A DNA stretch of 6,542 nucleotides from Flavobacteriaceae bacterium. GTDB lineage: Bacteria; Bacteroidota; Bacteroidia; Flavobacteriales; Flavobacteriaceae. Made by a program: the position numbers and the translations under genes. Shown here in pieces: positions 1 to 5,763 of this stretch (its first letter is position 1; the number at the start of each line of letters is the position of its first letter). The notes below the pieces were generated by a model. The model was not told the DNA's origin. It ran no database searches and saw only the letters and a list, made by a program, of their open reading frames with translations. The stretch covers positions 1 through 6,542 of the forward strand of contig JAURDG010000074.1 in the NCBI GenBank assembly GCA_030828025.1, given 5' to 3'.

Positions 1-1
1 A

Positions 2-187
2 AAGTATGAAGTGTTAAAAGCCAAGCGGGAAGGTTTGTTTTTAGAAGCAGTTCCTTTTTTGGAGCAGTTGATTTCAATAAGTCCATCAAATGTTGATGCG
101 ATTACTACCTTAAAAAACATCTACGGTACCATTGGTGAGACGGCTAAATTTAAGCACTATCGGGACATGCTCGATGGGTTACAATAG
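2..187 (+). CDS. C-terminal end of a TPR-repeat protein (partial)
   Basis: This open frame enters from the left edge and ends at TAG (185-187), giving the last 61 residues of a protein whose start lies outside the window. The tail reads as helix-turn-helix pairs of tetratricopeptide type: EAVPFLEQLISISPSN has the spacing of a TPR B-helix running into the ...P.N/D turn, followed by DAITTLKNIYGTIGETAKF, which fits the next A-helix. Many Bacteroidota TPR proteins end this way (aliphatic helix, 'LK.IY...G...K', last short helix), so a protein-protein interaction role is plausible. The specific function cannot be read from this fragment. It is followed directly by a strong hairpin terminator, so it is the last gene of its transcription unit. 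It is convergent with the NlpC/P60 gene. Confidence 0.6.
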   Translation, partial: KYEVLKAKREGLFLEAVPFLEQLISISPSNVDAITTLKNIYGTIGETAKFKHYRDMLDGLQ

Positions 188-206
188 GTCGGTCAGTAAA
201 AACGAT

Positions 207-234
207 AAAAACCTCGCAAAAGCGGGGTTTTTTT
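207..234. terminator. Bidirectional intrinsic terminator between convergent genes
   Basis: An 11-bp stem (207-217 with 222-232, one T-G wobble, GC-rich core CCTCGC/GCGGGG) encloses an AAAA loop and is flanked by A5 on the left and T7 on the right, so it works as a hairpin plus U-tract when read from either strand. It lies 19 nt after the TAG of the TPR gene. Its right T-tract overlaps the TAA stop of the - strand NlpC/P60 gene (233-235), so one hairpin probably ends both transcripts. Confidence 0.85.
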
Positions 235-979
235 AAATGATTTTTTTGATGACCCGCAGTTGGTGCGTGTGCATGCGCCTTTCATTATTAAATATGCCCA
301 TCTGATCTAATCGATCAATCCGAACATGTCCATAGCAATGAATGATGTGGTTGTTTTCTAATATGATACCTACATGATGAATTGTGCCTTCGTTGTCATC
401 AAAAAAAGCCAAATCGCCGACCTCTGTTTCTTCAATAAAACTAAGTACTTCGCCTTGTTCTGATTGTTCAAGCACCGTTCTGGGCAATGCACATCCACAT
501 AAGCGATATACTGTTTGTACAAAACCAGAAGCATCGATACCAAAAGGGGATTTTCCACCTTTTCGATAAGGCGCATTTAAAAAGATTAGTGCCATTTCTC
601 TGATCCTTGACTTTTCTAGCTTATCGCCTGAAATTGCACCCTCATAAGTATGTGCCAAAAACGATGCATTGTGCACCAGGCTGCCAATGGAGATAGGAAA
701 TAATATCGCTTCGTTTTTACAAATAAACTCGACCAAATCAGCAGCCACTTTAGGCGGGGTTTTAGACAATTTTTCGTAATCGGTGGCTGAAATCTTTTGA
801 CACTGAACGCTGTCAATCCAGCCTTGGCTGCCGTCAGCAAGTTGTACGCTAATCCATTGGCTTTGCGTTTCAATAATGGTAAAGATTTCACCATATAGAA
901 TCTCACTTATGATTGAGGCGTCTTCTTGCGCTGCACTACGCAGCGGAACAATACTTAACGCACAAATTCCATACGACAT
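233..979 (-). CDS. SH3b-NlpC/P60 (C40) family protein lacking the catalytic Cys
   Basis: The 248-residue protein has an N-terminal bacterial SH3 domain (about 1-60, ending QGWIDS), a second SH3-like stretch (about 80-117) and a C-terminal NlpC/P60 domain (about 122-245). The family cleaves peptide stems of peptidoglycan (gamma-D-Glu-diamino acid bonds) with a Cys-His-His type triad. The His positions are visible: H202 in HHVGI and H214 in IIHCYG. The nucleophile position is not: the usual WGG.S..G.DCSGF reads KGGKSPFGIDASGF, with Ala150 (codon GCT on the - strand) where Cys is expected and Lys140 in place of Trp. The frame is intact and the rest of the domain is well kept, so this is a probable pseudoenzyme or an enzyme with altered chemistry and not a decayed gene. 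No signal peptide is evident; the N-terminus MSYGICALSIVPLRS enters the SH3b fold directly. The start at 979 is the first codon of the domain and fits the short divergent spacer. Confidence 0.88.
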   Translation of the reverse strand: MSYGICALSIVPLRSAAQEDASIISEILYGEIFTIIETQSQWISVQLADGSQGWIDSVQCQKISATDYEKLSKTPPKVAADLVEFICKNEAILFPISIGSLVHNASFLAHTYEGAISGDKLEKSRIREMALIFLNAPYRKGGKSPFGIDASGFVQTVYRLCGCALPRTVLEQSEQGEVLSFIEETEVGDLAFFDDNEGTIHHVGIILENNHIIHCYGHVRIDRLDQMGIFNNERRMHTHQLRVIKKII

Positions 980-1054
980 AGGTCAAAAATACGGGAAATT
1001 ATACAACAGTCGAGGGATGTGTTGAAAAGTGGTATTTTTGTTTAAATCTTTTTT
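980..1054. promoter_or_regulatory. Divergent promoter region with two TATTTTTG -7 boxes
   Basis: This 75-bp spacer separates the divergent NlpC/P60 and pgpH starts. TATTTTTG, a perfect match to the Bacteroidota -7 consensus TANNTTTG, occurs at 1033-1040 on the + strand (14 nt before the pgpH ATG) and at 984-991 on the - strand (4 nt before the NlpC/P60 ATG). No good -33 TTG/TTTG is seen at the usual distance for either, so assignment rests on the -7 boxes alone. If both are used, the pgpH transcript would have a leader of under 10 nt and the - strand transcript would be essentially leaderless. Confidence 0.4.
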
Positions 1055-3070
1055 ATGTCGCTATTGTATCGCTATCAATCTTTACTCTACAAACTGTTTT
1101 TGTGTTTGGCTACAGTGGCGGTCATTGTTTATTTGCTGCCGCGAGGCGGAAGTTTTCAATACGAAATACAGGCGGGCAAACCTTGGCAATACGAAACGTT
1201 ACTTGCCCCGTATGATTTTCCCATTCAAAAGACAGCAGACGAACTCAAAGAAGAAAAAGCGCAATTAGCTGCGTCCATACCACGTTATTTTTCTGTTGCT
1301 GAACAAGTTTCGGCTGAAGTTACTCGCCAATACGAATCTTATGTAGCCGCATTGCCCATTGATGCTAGCTTGAGTGGTGTTTTTGTTAACTGCCGCACCA
1401 TGATTGAGCAGCTTTATTCTATCGGAATTGTAGCATCTACCCAACGCCCTTGGATAGGCGAAAGCATTGCACTCGTTCAGGGAACAAGGCAATCATCGGT
1501 GGCTTTAGAATCCCTTTATTTGGTTGATGATGCCCGAGATTTGATCAGCGTAGAGCTAAACAGTCTAGGCGAAAAACTTTCCGACGGCAGCAAGCAATAT
1601 CTCCTTGCGCTCATCGAACCAAATGTGTTTTACGATGATGCATTAACCCAAAAGTTTCGGGACGAAGCAACGGCAAATATTGTTCCTGTTCGTGGTTTGG
1701 TCACCAAGGGAACCCGCATCATTGCTCAAGGGGAAGTTGTAGAGGGCGATAAGCTGCAAATGCTTTATTCTTTGCAGTTGGAATATGCGTCGCAAACATG
1801 GACACAATCTAATACTGTTTGGATTATTATTGGGTATAGTCTGTTGGTTTTCACCCCAGTGCTCCTGCTCTTTGTTTTCTTGTGGCGCACAAGACCTTTG
1901 GTTTTTGAAAACAACAAGCGAATCACTTTTTTGTGTGTAAATGTGTTGTTGTTTGCTGCGATGACCAAACTGGTTGTAGATATTCATCCATTGTATGTTT
2001 ATGCTGTTCCGATTTGTATGCTGCCGTTGCTGCTTCGCACGTTCTTTGACACACGTGTGGCACTTTTCGCCTTGATGTCCACCCTTTTTCTTATTGCTTT
2101 TTTGGTTCCAAATAGCTTTGAGTTTATTTATTTACAGATGATGGCTGGTATATTGGCTTCATTAACGGTAAATGATCTGTACCGAAGAGCAAAACTCTTT
2201 ATTTCTGTTGGGCTTATTGTTGGCTTATATGTGATTTCATTCCTGTCGTTTACGTTAATACATGATGGAAATTTGCGCCAGCTTTCTTATGATGTTTTGC
2301 TCCTTTTTGTGGTCAACGGATTGGGGATTCTTTTTGTACAGCCGCTGATTTATATTTTTGAGAAGATATTTGGACTCGTTTCAGACGCTTCGCTATTGGA
2401 GTTGTCCGACACCAACAGCAAATTACTGCGTGAGCTTGCAGACAAAGCACCAGGAACGTTCCAACATTCGTTGCAAGTGGCCAATATTGCGGAAGCAGCA
2501 GCCAATGCCGTTGGTGCCAATGCCTTATTAACACGGGTAGGGGCGTTATACCATGATATTGGTAAGATGCAGAACCCTGTTTTTTTTAGCGAAAACCAAA
2601 GTTCGTACAATCCGCACGATGAACTTGCGCCAGATGTTAGTGCCAAGATTATTATTGATCATGTGCTTAAAGGAATTTCGCAAGCACGTAAGGCAAACCT
2701 TCCTGACCGCCTGATTGACTTCATCCGTACACATCACGGAACGACTACTGTTTTGTATTTTTTGCAACAAGCCCAACAAAACAATCCACAAGTTGACGTA
2801 CAAGACTTTCAATATCCTGGTCCGAAACCCTTTTCTAAAGAAACCGCGATAGTAATGATGTCCGATGGTGTAGAGGCAGCATCAAAAAGCCTTAAAGAAC
2901 CTACAGCAGAAAAAATCATTTCCTTTGTCGATAAAATTGTGCAACGCCTCATGGATGAGAAGCAGTTTTTGGAAGCCAATATTACACTCCGCGAAATAGA
3001 AATCGTCAAGAAAGTGCTTTCCGAAAAGCTAATCAGCAGTTACCACCTTCGTGTAGCTTATCCAGAGTAA
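1055..3070 (+). CDS. pgpH: PgpH-type 7TM-HD domain phosphohydrolase (probable c-di-AMP phosphodiesterase)
   Basis: This 671-residue membrane protein has the full 7TMR-HD architecture. A first membrane helix (about 14-29) is followed by an extracytoplasmic 7TMR-HDED-type region (about 32-250), seven hydrophobic segments (about 253-276, 289-309, 311-328, 333-351, 357-373, 380-402, 410-436) and a cytoplasmic HD domain (about 455-650). The HD metal ligands are present: H471 (FQHSLQ), H500-D501 (YHDIGK), H536 (IIDHV), H560-H561 (THHGTT) and D604 (MMSDGVEA). Their spacing closely matches what I recall for Listeria PgpH, which hydrolyses c-di-AMP to pApA. Activity here is inferred from family membership. 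The ATG at 1055 sits at the end of a T/A-rich stretch without a Shine-Dalgarno sequence and places the first helix at the expected distance. The gene is divergent from the NlpC/P60 gene and is followed by a hairpin, so it is probably monocistronic. The alternative is a generic HDIG-domain protein of unknown nucleotide substrate. Confidence 0.92.
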   Translation: MSLLYRYQSLLYKLFLCLATVAVIVYLLPRGGSFQYEIQAGKPWQYETLLAPYDFPIQKTADELKEEKAQLAASIPRYFSVAEQVSAEVTRQYESYVAALPIDASLSGVFVNCRTMIEQLYSIGIVASTQRPWIGESIALVQGTRQSSVALESLYLVDDARDLISVELNSLGEKLSDGSKQYLLALIEPNVFYDDALTQKFRDEATANIVPVRGLVTKGTRIIAQGEVVEGDKLQMLYSLQLEYASQTWTQSNTVWIIIGYSLLVFTPVLLLFVFLWRTRPLVFENNKRITFLCVNVLLFAAMTKLVVDIHPLYVYAVPICMLPLLLRTFFDTRVALFALMSTLFLIAFLVPNSFEFIYLQMMAGILASLTVNDLYRRAKLFISVGLIVGLYVISFLSFTLIHDGNLRQLSYDVLLLFVVNGLGILFVQPLIYIFEKIFGLVSDASLLELSDTNSKLLRELADKAPGTFQHSLQVANIAEAAANAVGANALLTRVGALYHDIGKMQNPVFFSENQSSYNPHDELAPDVSAKIIIDHVLKGISQARKANLPDRLIDFIRTHHGTTTVLYFLQQAQQNNPQVDVQDFQYPGPKPFSKETAIVMMSDGVEAASKSLKEPTAEKIISFVDKIVQRLMDEKQFLEANITLREIEIVKKVLSEKLISSYHLRVAYPE

Positions 3071-3083
3071 AAACTCCCTTTTA

Positions 3084-3113
3084 CCGCTTTATTTATACAT
3101 CGGCATAAAGCGG
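3084..3113 (+). terminator. Probable terminator hairpin after pgpH
   Basis: A perfect 9-bp inverted repeat CCGCTTTAT (3084-3092) / ATAAAGCGG (3105-3113) with a 12-nt loop begins 13 nt after the pgpH stop. The downstream side (ATTTAAATAAAATTG) is AT-rich but lacks a clean T-run, so termination may be inefficient or need a factor. A role as an mRNA 3'-end stabiliser is an alternative. Confidence 0.5.
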
Positions 3114-3143
3114 ATTTAAATAAAATTGTAAAAAAAATATTTA

Positions 3144-3177
3144 TTGGGTGTTCCAATGAATTATTATTATACTTTAG
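3144..3177 (+). promoter_or_regulatory. Candidate Bacteroidota-type promoter for the polyamine operon
   Basis: TTG (3144-3146) is followed after 23 nt by TACTTTAG (3170-3177), a one-mismatch fit to TANNTTTG. This spacing is at the long end of what is described for flavobacterial promoters (TTG, about 17-23 nt, TANNTTTG). A transcript starting near 3184 would carry a 5' leader of about 240 nt before the arginine decarboxylase, which includes the whole structured region at 3203-3362. The call rests on motif matching alone. A second, weaker -7-like box (TACATTTT, 3403-3410) is closer to the gene but would leave almost no leader. Confidence 0.4.
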
Positions 3178-3202
3178 CCAAATATTAGCTGAACAAACTT
3201 GA

Positions 3203-3362
3203 AACGTGTTTTTACGTTCGGTGTGTTGGGGGTTAAGAAGTCAAACTCAACTATAGCCTATCGTCTAGGCTCCCGAAATTTAAAGCTAGCTTCTGCGTTG
3301 ACCAACGGGTTTATTTATCCGCTGGCATGGTTTTTTTTAGCACCCGCTTATCATCGACGGGT
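3203..3362 (+). ncRNA. Candidate structured 5' leader RNA upstream of arginine decarboxylase
   Basis: Manual folding gives several mutually consistent elements. (a) A small hairpin AACGT/ACGTT (3203-3207/3214-3218). (b) A long-range helix of 13 pairs in three blocks: 3225-3229 with 3302-3306 (GTTGG/CCAAC), 3233-3236 with 3298-3301 (one G-U), and 3237-3240 with 3290-3293 (GAAG/CTTC), leaving a GGG bulge (3230-3232) and a TGCG bulge (3294-3297). (c) A perfect 6-bp hairpin inside it, AGCCTA/TAGGCT (3255-3260/3266-3271, loop TCGTC), followed by CCC (3272-3274) that could pair with the GGG bulge as a pseudoknot. (d) A competing hairpin 3302-3308/3319-3325 followed 5 nt later by T8. (e) ACCCG (3342-3346), able to pair with either of two CGGGT copies (3306-3310, 3358-3362). 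I do not recognise an Rfam family. It could be a riboswitch or attenuator, or a separate small RNA. Confidence 0.4.
3302..3338 (+). terminator. Terminator-like hairpin plus T8 inside the speA leader (possible attenuator)
   Basis: CCAaCGG (3302-3308) pairs with CCGcTGG (3319-3325): six pairs with one A-C mismatch and a 10-nt loop. A T8 run (3331-3338) follows after 5 nt (CATGG). The 5' arm is the same strand that closes the long-range helix with GTTGG at 3225-3229, so the two structures are mutually exclusive. The stem is imperfect and the gap to the T-run is longer than ideal, so a true conditional terminator is possible but not secure. Confidence 0.3.
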
Positions 3363-3422
3363 ATAGCGATTCATTTTTCTTTTCGTACCAATTTTACACC
3401 ATACATTTTTTTACGTACATGA
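3327..3422 (+). CDS. Putative 31-codon upstream ORF (leader peptide candidate)
   Basis: ATG at 3327 opens 31 codons ending in TGA at 3420-3422, three nucleotides before the arginine decarboxylase ATG at 3426 and in the same frame. The peptide is Phe-rich and contains three Arg codons (CGC, CGT, CGT at residues 7, 20 and 30), the last just before the C-terminal Thr. Its start lies between the hairpin at 3302-3325 and the T8 run, and its body covers the ACCCG/CGGGT hairpin, so ribosomes on it would disrupt that structure. There is no Shine-Dalgarno, but neither do the real genes here have one. The frame is open from 3237 without another ATG. It may be a chance ORF; an AT-rich spacer can yield one of this size. 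Confidence 0.25.
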   Translation: MVFFSTRLSSTGIAIHFSFRTNFTPYIFLRT

Positions 3423-3425
3423 ATA

Positions 3426-4820
3426 ATGAATACACGATATATAGACTTAATAGACCAAACATTTGACTTTCCTCAAGGAGAATTTACACTTGATGAGAGC
3501 AATTTGAATTTTCACGGAATTGACCTGATGGGATTAATTAACACCTATGGAACTCCATTAAAATTCACGTATTTACCTCAAATCTCAAACAACATCAACA
3601 AAGTAAAGGCTTGGTTTTCTGACGCCATTAACAAACATAACTATCAGGGAAACTATCATTATTGCTATTGCACCAAAAGTGCTCATTTTAAATTTGTCTT
3701 AGATCGTGCTTTGCAAAATAATGTGCATATAGAAACTTCTTCGGCAATTGATATCGACATTGTAGAACAACTGATCGCCACAGGAAAGATAACCAAGCAA
3801 ACCTTTATTTTGTGCAATGGTTTTAAGCGTGATCAATACATAACAAATATTGGAAGGTTACTAAATAATGGGCAAACCAATTGCATTCCTATTGTGGACA
3901 ATTATGAAGAACTCAACCTGTTATCCAAAGCAATTGAGCAAAACTATAAGATTGGTATTCGGATTGCTTCAGAAGAAGAGCCAAAATTTGAATTTTATAC
4001 CTCAAGACTAGGAATTGGATACAAAAATATAGTGCCTTTTTTTAAAGAGCATATTCAAAACAACCCAAAGGTTGAGTTAAAAATGCTACACTTTTTCATC
4101 AACACAGGAATTCGAGACAATGCCTATTACTGGAATGAATTATTAAAGTGTTTACGTGTGTACACCGCTCTAAAAAAGGTTTGTCCTTCGCTTGACAGCT
4201 TGAATATAGGCGGAGGATTTCCAGTTAAAAACTCCTTGAATTTTGACTTTGATTATGCATATATGATTGAAGAGATCATCAATCAAATTCAACTTACATG
4301 TAGTGAAGAAAATGTACCCGTGCCCGACATTTTTACTGAATTTGGCAGTTTTACAGTCGGAGAAAGTGGCGCATCAATTTTTGAGGTACTTTATCAAAAG
4401 CAACAAAATGATCGTGAAAAATGGAACATGATTAATTCATCGTTTATCACGACACTTCCTGATTCATGGGCGATTAACAAACGCTTTATTATGTTGCCCA
4501 TCAACAGGTGGAAAGACACCTATGAGCGCGTGCTTTTGGGCGGATTGACCTGTGATAGCGATGATTATTACAACAGCGAGCAACATATTAATGCGATTTA
4601 TCTTCCCAAGTATGACTCCAAAAAGCCTTTATATATAGGTTTTTTCAATACGGGTGCTTATCAAGAAAATATTGGCGGCTTTGGCGGATTACAACATTGC
4701 CTAATACCTAACCCACAGCACATTTTGATTGACAGAGATGAAGCAGGAAATATTACAACTGAACTATTTTGCCAGCAGCAAACAAAAGAAGATTTTTTTA
4801 AGATTTTAGGATATGAATAA
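3426..4820 (+). CDS. speA: Arginine decarboxylase, compact fold-III PLP type
   Basis: The predicted 464-residue PLP enzyme decarboxylates arginine to agmatine, the first step of the route completed by the next gene. It has the alanine-racemase/ornithine-decarboxylase fold: PLP Lys84 in CYCTKSAHF, ETSSAIDI (103-110), the SRLGIG segment (193-198, like S.FGI), H222 in LHFFINTG, the phosphate-binding GGG (262-264, LNIGGGFP), E305-F-G (equivalent of the EPGR loop), the C-terminal catalytic C376-D377 in GLTCDSDD, and Y412 in NTGAYQ. It is much shorter than the roughly 650-residue E. coli SpeA, as is usual in Bacteroidota. ODC or carboxy(nor)spermidine decarboxylase share the fold, but the overlapping agmatinase gene argues for arginine. 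TGA lies in frame two codons before the ATG at 3426, so no longer form is possible. Its stop overlaps the next start by 8 nt (ATGAATAA). Confidence 0.9.
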   Translation: MNTRYIDLIDQTFDFPQGEFTLDESNLNFHGIDLMGLINTYGTPLKFTYLPQISNNINKVKAWFSDAINKHNYQGNYHYCYCTKSAHFKFVLDRALQNNVHIETSSAIDIDIVEQLIATGKITKQTFILCNGFKRDQYITNIGRLLNNGQTNCIPIVDNYEELNLLSKAIEQNYKIGIRIASEEEPKFEFYTSRLGIGYKNIVPFFKEHIQNNPKVELKMLHFFINTGIRDNAYYWNELLKCLRVYTALKKVCPSLDSLNIGGGFPVKNSLNFDFDYAYMIEEIINQIQLTCSEENVPVPDIFTEFGSFTVGESGASIFEVLYQKQQNDREKWNMINSSFITTLPDSWAINKRFIMLPINRWKDTYERVLLGGLTCDSDDYYNSEQHINAIYLPKYDSKKPLYIGFFNTGAYQENIGGFGGLQHCLIPNPQHILIDRDEAGNITTELFCQQQTKEDFFKILGYE

Positions 4821-5763
4821 ATCAAGAACTTATGCGGGAATCCCCGAGCATTTAGCAACCCTAGAACGTGCCGAAGTAGTGCTTCTTTCTGTTCCATATG
4901 ATGGAACCAGCACCTGGCAGAAAGGTGCCGATAAGGGTTTTGATGCTTTTTTAGAAGCTTCTGAAAACATGGAACTTTATGACATCGAAACAAACAGTGA
5001 AGTGTATGAAAAAGGTGTTTTTATGCCAGAGCCGATAACCGAAAATGCCTCACCCGAAAAAATGGTGGAACAAGTACACAAGACGGTGAAGCAGTACATC
5101 AGTAAAAATAAATTTGTGACAATTTTTGGCGGTGAGCACTCTATATCGATTGGCACAATACGTGCGTTTAGTGACTCCTTTAAGAACCTAACGGTGCTGC
5201 ATTTGGATGCACATGCAGATTTACGCGAAGAATACGAAGGAACTTCGTGCAACCACGCTTGTGCTGTATATGAAGCGAGTAAAACCACCAATTTAGTTCA
5301 AGTTGGTATCCGTTCGATGGATATTAGCGAGTGTGATGCTATGGATACAGATCGTGTCTTTTTTGCGGAGCAAATGATTTATGACGATTCGTGGGTGGAT
5401 CGCGCCATTGATTTGATGACCGATAATGTTTTTATCACTTTAGATGTTGATGTTTTTGATCCGTCCATAATGCCTTCTACGGGCACTCCAGAGCCTGGTG
5501 GTTTGCTTTGGAATGAGACTATAGAGTTCTTGAAGAAAGTTTTTAATGAGAAGAATGTTGTTGGGTTTGATATAGTCGAGCTATGTCCTAATCCATTAAA
5601 TAAAGCACCCGATTTTATGGTCGCCAAGCTGTATTATAAAATGCTTTCTTACAAGTTTTCTAAGCCTGATTTTGATGAGTATCTAGTACATGACGTTGCG
5701 CATGAAGACACTAAACGAGCTGAAAATAAATCGGAACCAATTAAATCTTTTGATGATGAATGA
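4813..5763 (+). CDS. speB: Agmatinase (agmatine ureohydrolase)
   Basis: The 316-residue ureohydrolase converts agmatine to putrescine and urea with a binuclear Mn centre. All six metal ligands are visible: H109 (FGGEHSIS), D132, H134 and D136 (HLDAHADLR), and D211 and D213 (TLDVDVFDPS). Other family signatures are H148 (CNHACAVY), STGTPEPGGL (222-231) and E256 near the C-terminal barrel end (GFDIVELCP). The substrate assignment as agmatine and not arginine or guanidinobutyrate is inferred from the preceding arginine decarboxylase. The length is normal for the family. The ATG at 4813 overlaps the decarboxylase stop by 8 nt and is followed by KTYAGIP-like residues typical of Bacteroidota agmatinases, so the start is secure. 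The C-terminal tail (about 297-316) is charged and probably disordered. The stop overlaps the next gene by 8 nt. Confidence 0.93.
   Translation: MNKSRTYAGIPEHLATLERAEVVLLSVPYDGTSTWQKGADKGFDAFLEASENMELYDIETNSEVYEKGVFMPEPITENASPEKMVEQVHKTVKQYISKNKFVTIFGGEHSISIGTIRAFSDSFKNLTVLHLDAHADLREEYEGTSCNHACAVYEASKTTNLVQVGIRSMDISECDAMDTDRVFFAEQMIYDDSWVDRAIDLMTDNVFITLDVDVFDPSIMPSTGTPEPGGLLWNETIEFLKKVFNEKNVVGFDIVELCPNPLNKAPDFMVAKLYYKMLSYKFSKPDFDEYLVHDVAHEDTKRAENKSEPIKSFDDE

Larger units (their letters stand above)
3071..3425. other. 355-bp intergenic region between pgpH and the polyamine operon
   Basis: The gap divides into four parts. Positions 3084-3113 form the hairpin after pgpH. Positions 3114-3200 are AT-rich and carry the candidate promoter. 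Positions 3203-3362 are less AT-rich and dense in complementary segments. Positions 3371-3425 are a pyrimidine-rich, apparently unstructured run up to the speA ATG (T-runs TTTTTCTTTT and T7), of the kind that favours initiation without a Shine-Dalgarno. A perfect 10-bp palindrome AAGCTAGCTT (3283-3292) lies within it. I see no tRNA, rRNA, insertion sequence or CRISPR repeat here. Confidence 0.7.

Noticed and set aside
616..906. Alternative-frame open stretches on both strands inside the NlpC/P60, pgpH, speA and speB genes, up to about 110 codons long.
   Set aside because: They lie wholly or almost wholly within genes with strong domain evidence, show no recognisable motifs and are Ser/Cys/Lys-rich as expected of shadow frames.
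3156..3188. A 10-codon ORF (M-N-Y-Y-Y-T...) before the leader.
   Set aside because: It overlaps the candidate promoter -7 box and is too short and low-complexity to support as a gene.
2580..3341. TTTTTTTTAGC occurs in pgpH (2580-2590) and in the speA leader (3331-3341); the in-gene T8 could also be a slippage or phase-variation tract.
   Set aside because: It is an isolated 11-mer dominated by a T-run with no shared flanks. In pgpH it encodes V-F-F-S in an intact frame, and a run of 8 T in AT-rich DNA is weak evidence for phase variation.
3352..3370. CATCGACGGGTATAG resembles the conserved ATTCGACGGG near the 5' end of tmRNA.
   Set aside because: A tmRNA starting here would have to run about 350 nt into the arginine decarboxylase gene. 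No T-arm, CCA end or tag reading frame is present, and the 5' GGGGCTGA-like start is missing. The match is a short coincidence.
3190..3370. 6S RNA-like long hairpin.
   Set aside because: The paired arms do extend inward from both sides, but no long closing stem is found outside 3225/3306 and the terminal stem is only 6 bp. The proposed fold does not match 6S architecture well.
3419..3466. Alternative ATG at 3419 just before the speA start.
   Set aside because: It is out of frame with speA and stops after 15 codons. The frame from 3426 carries the full enzyme.
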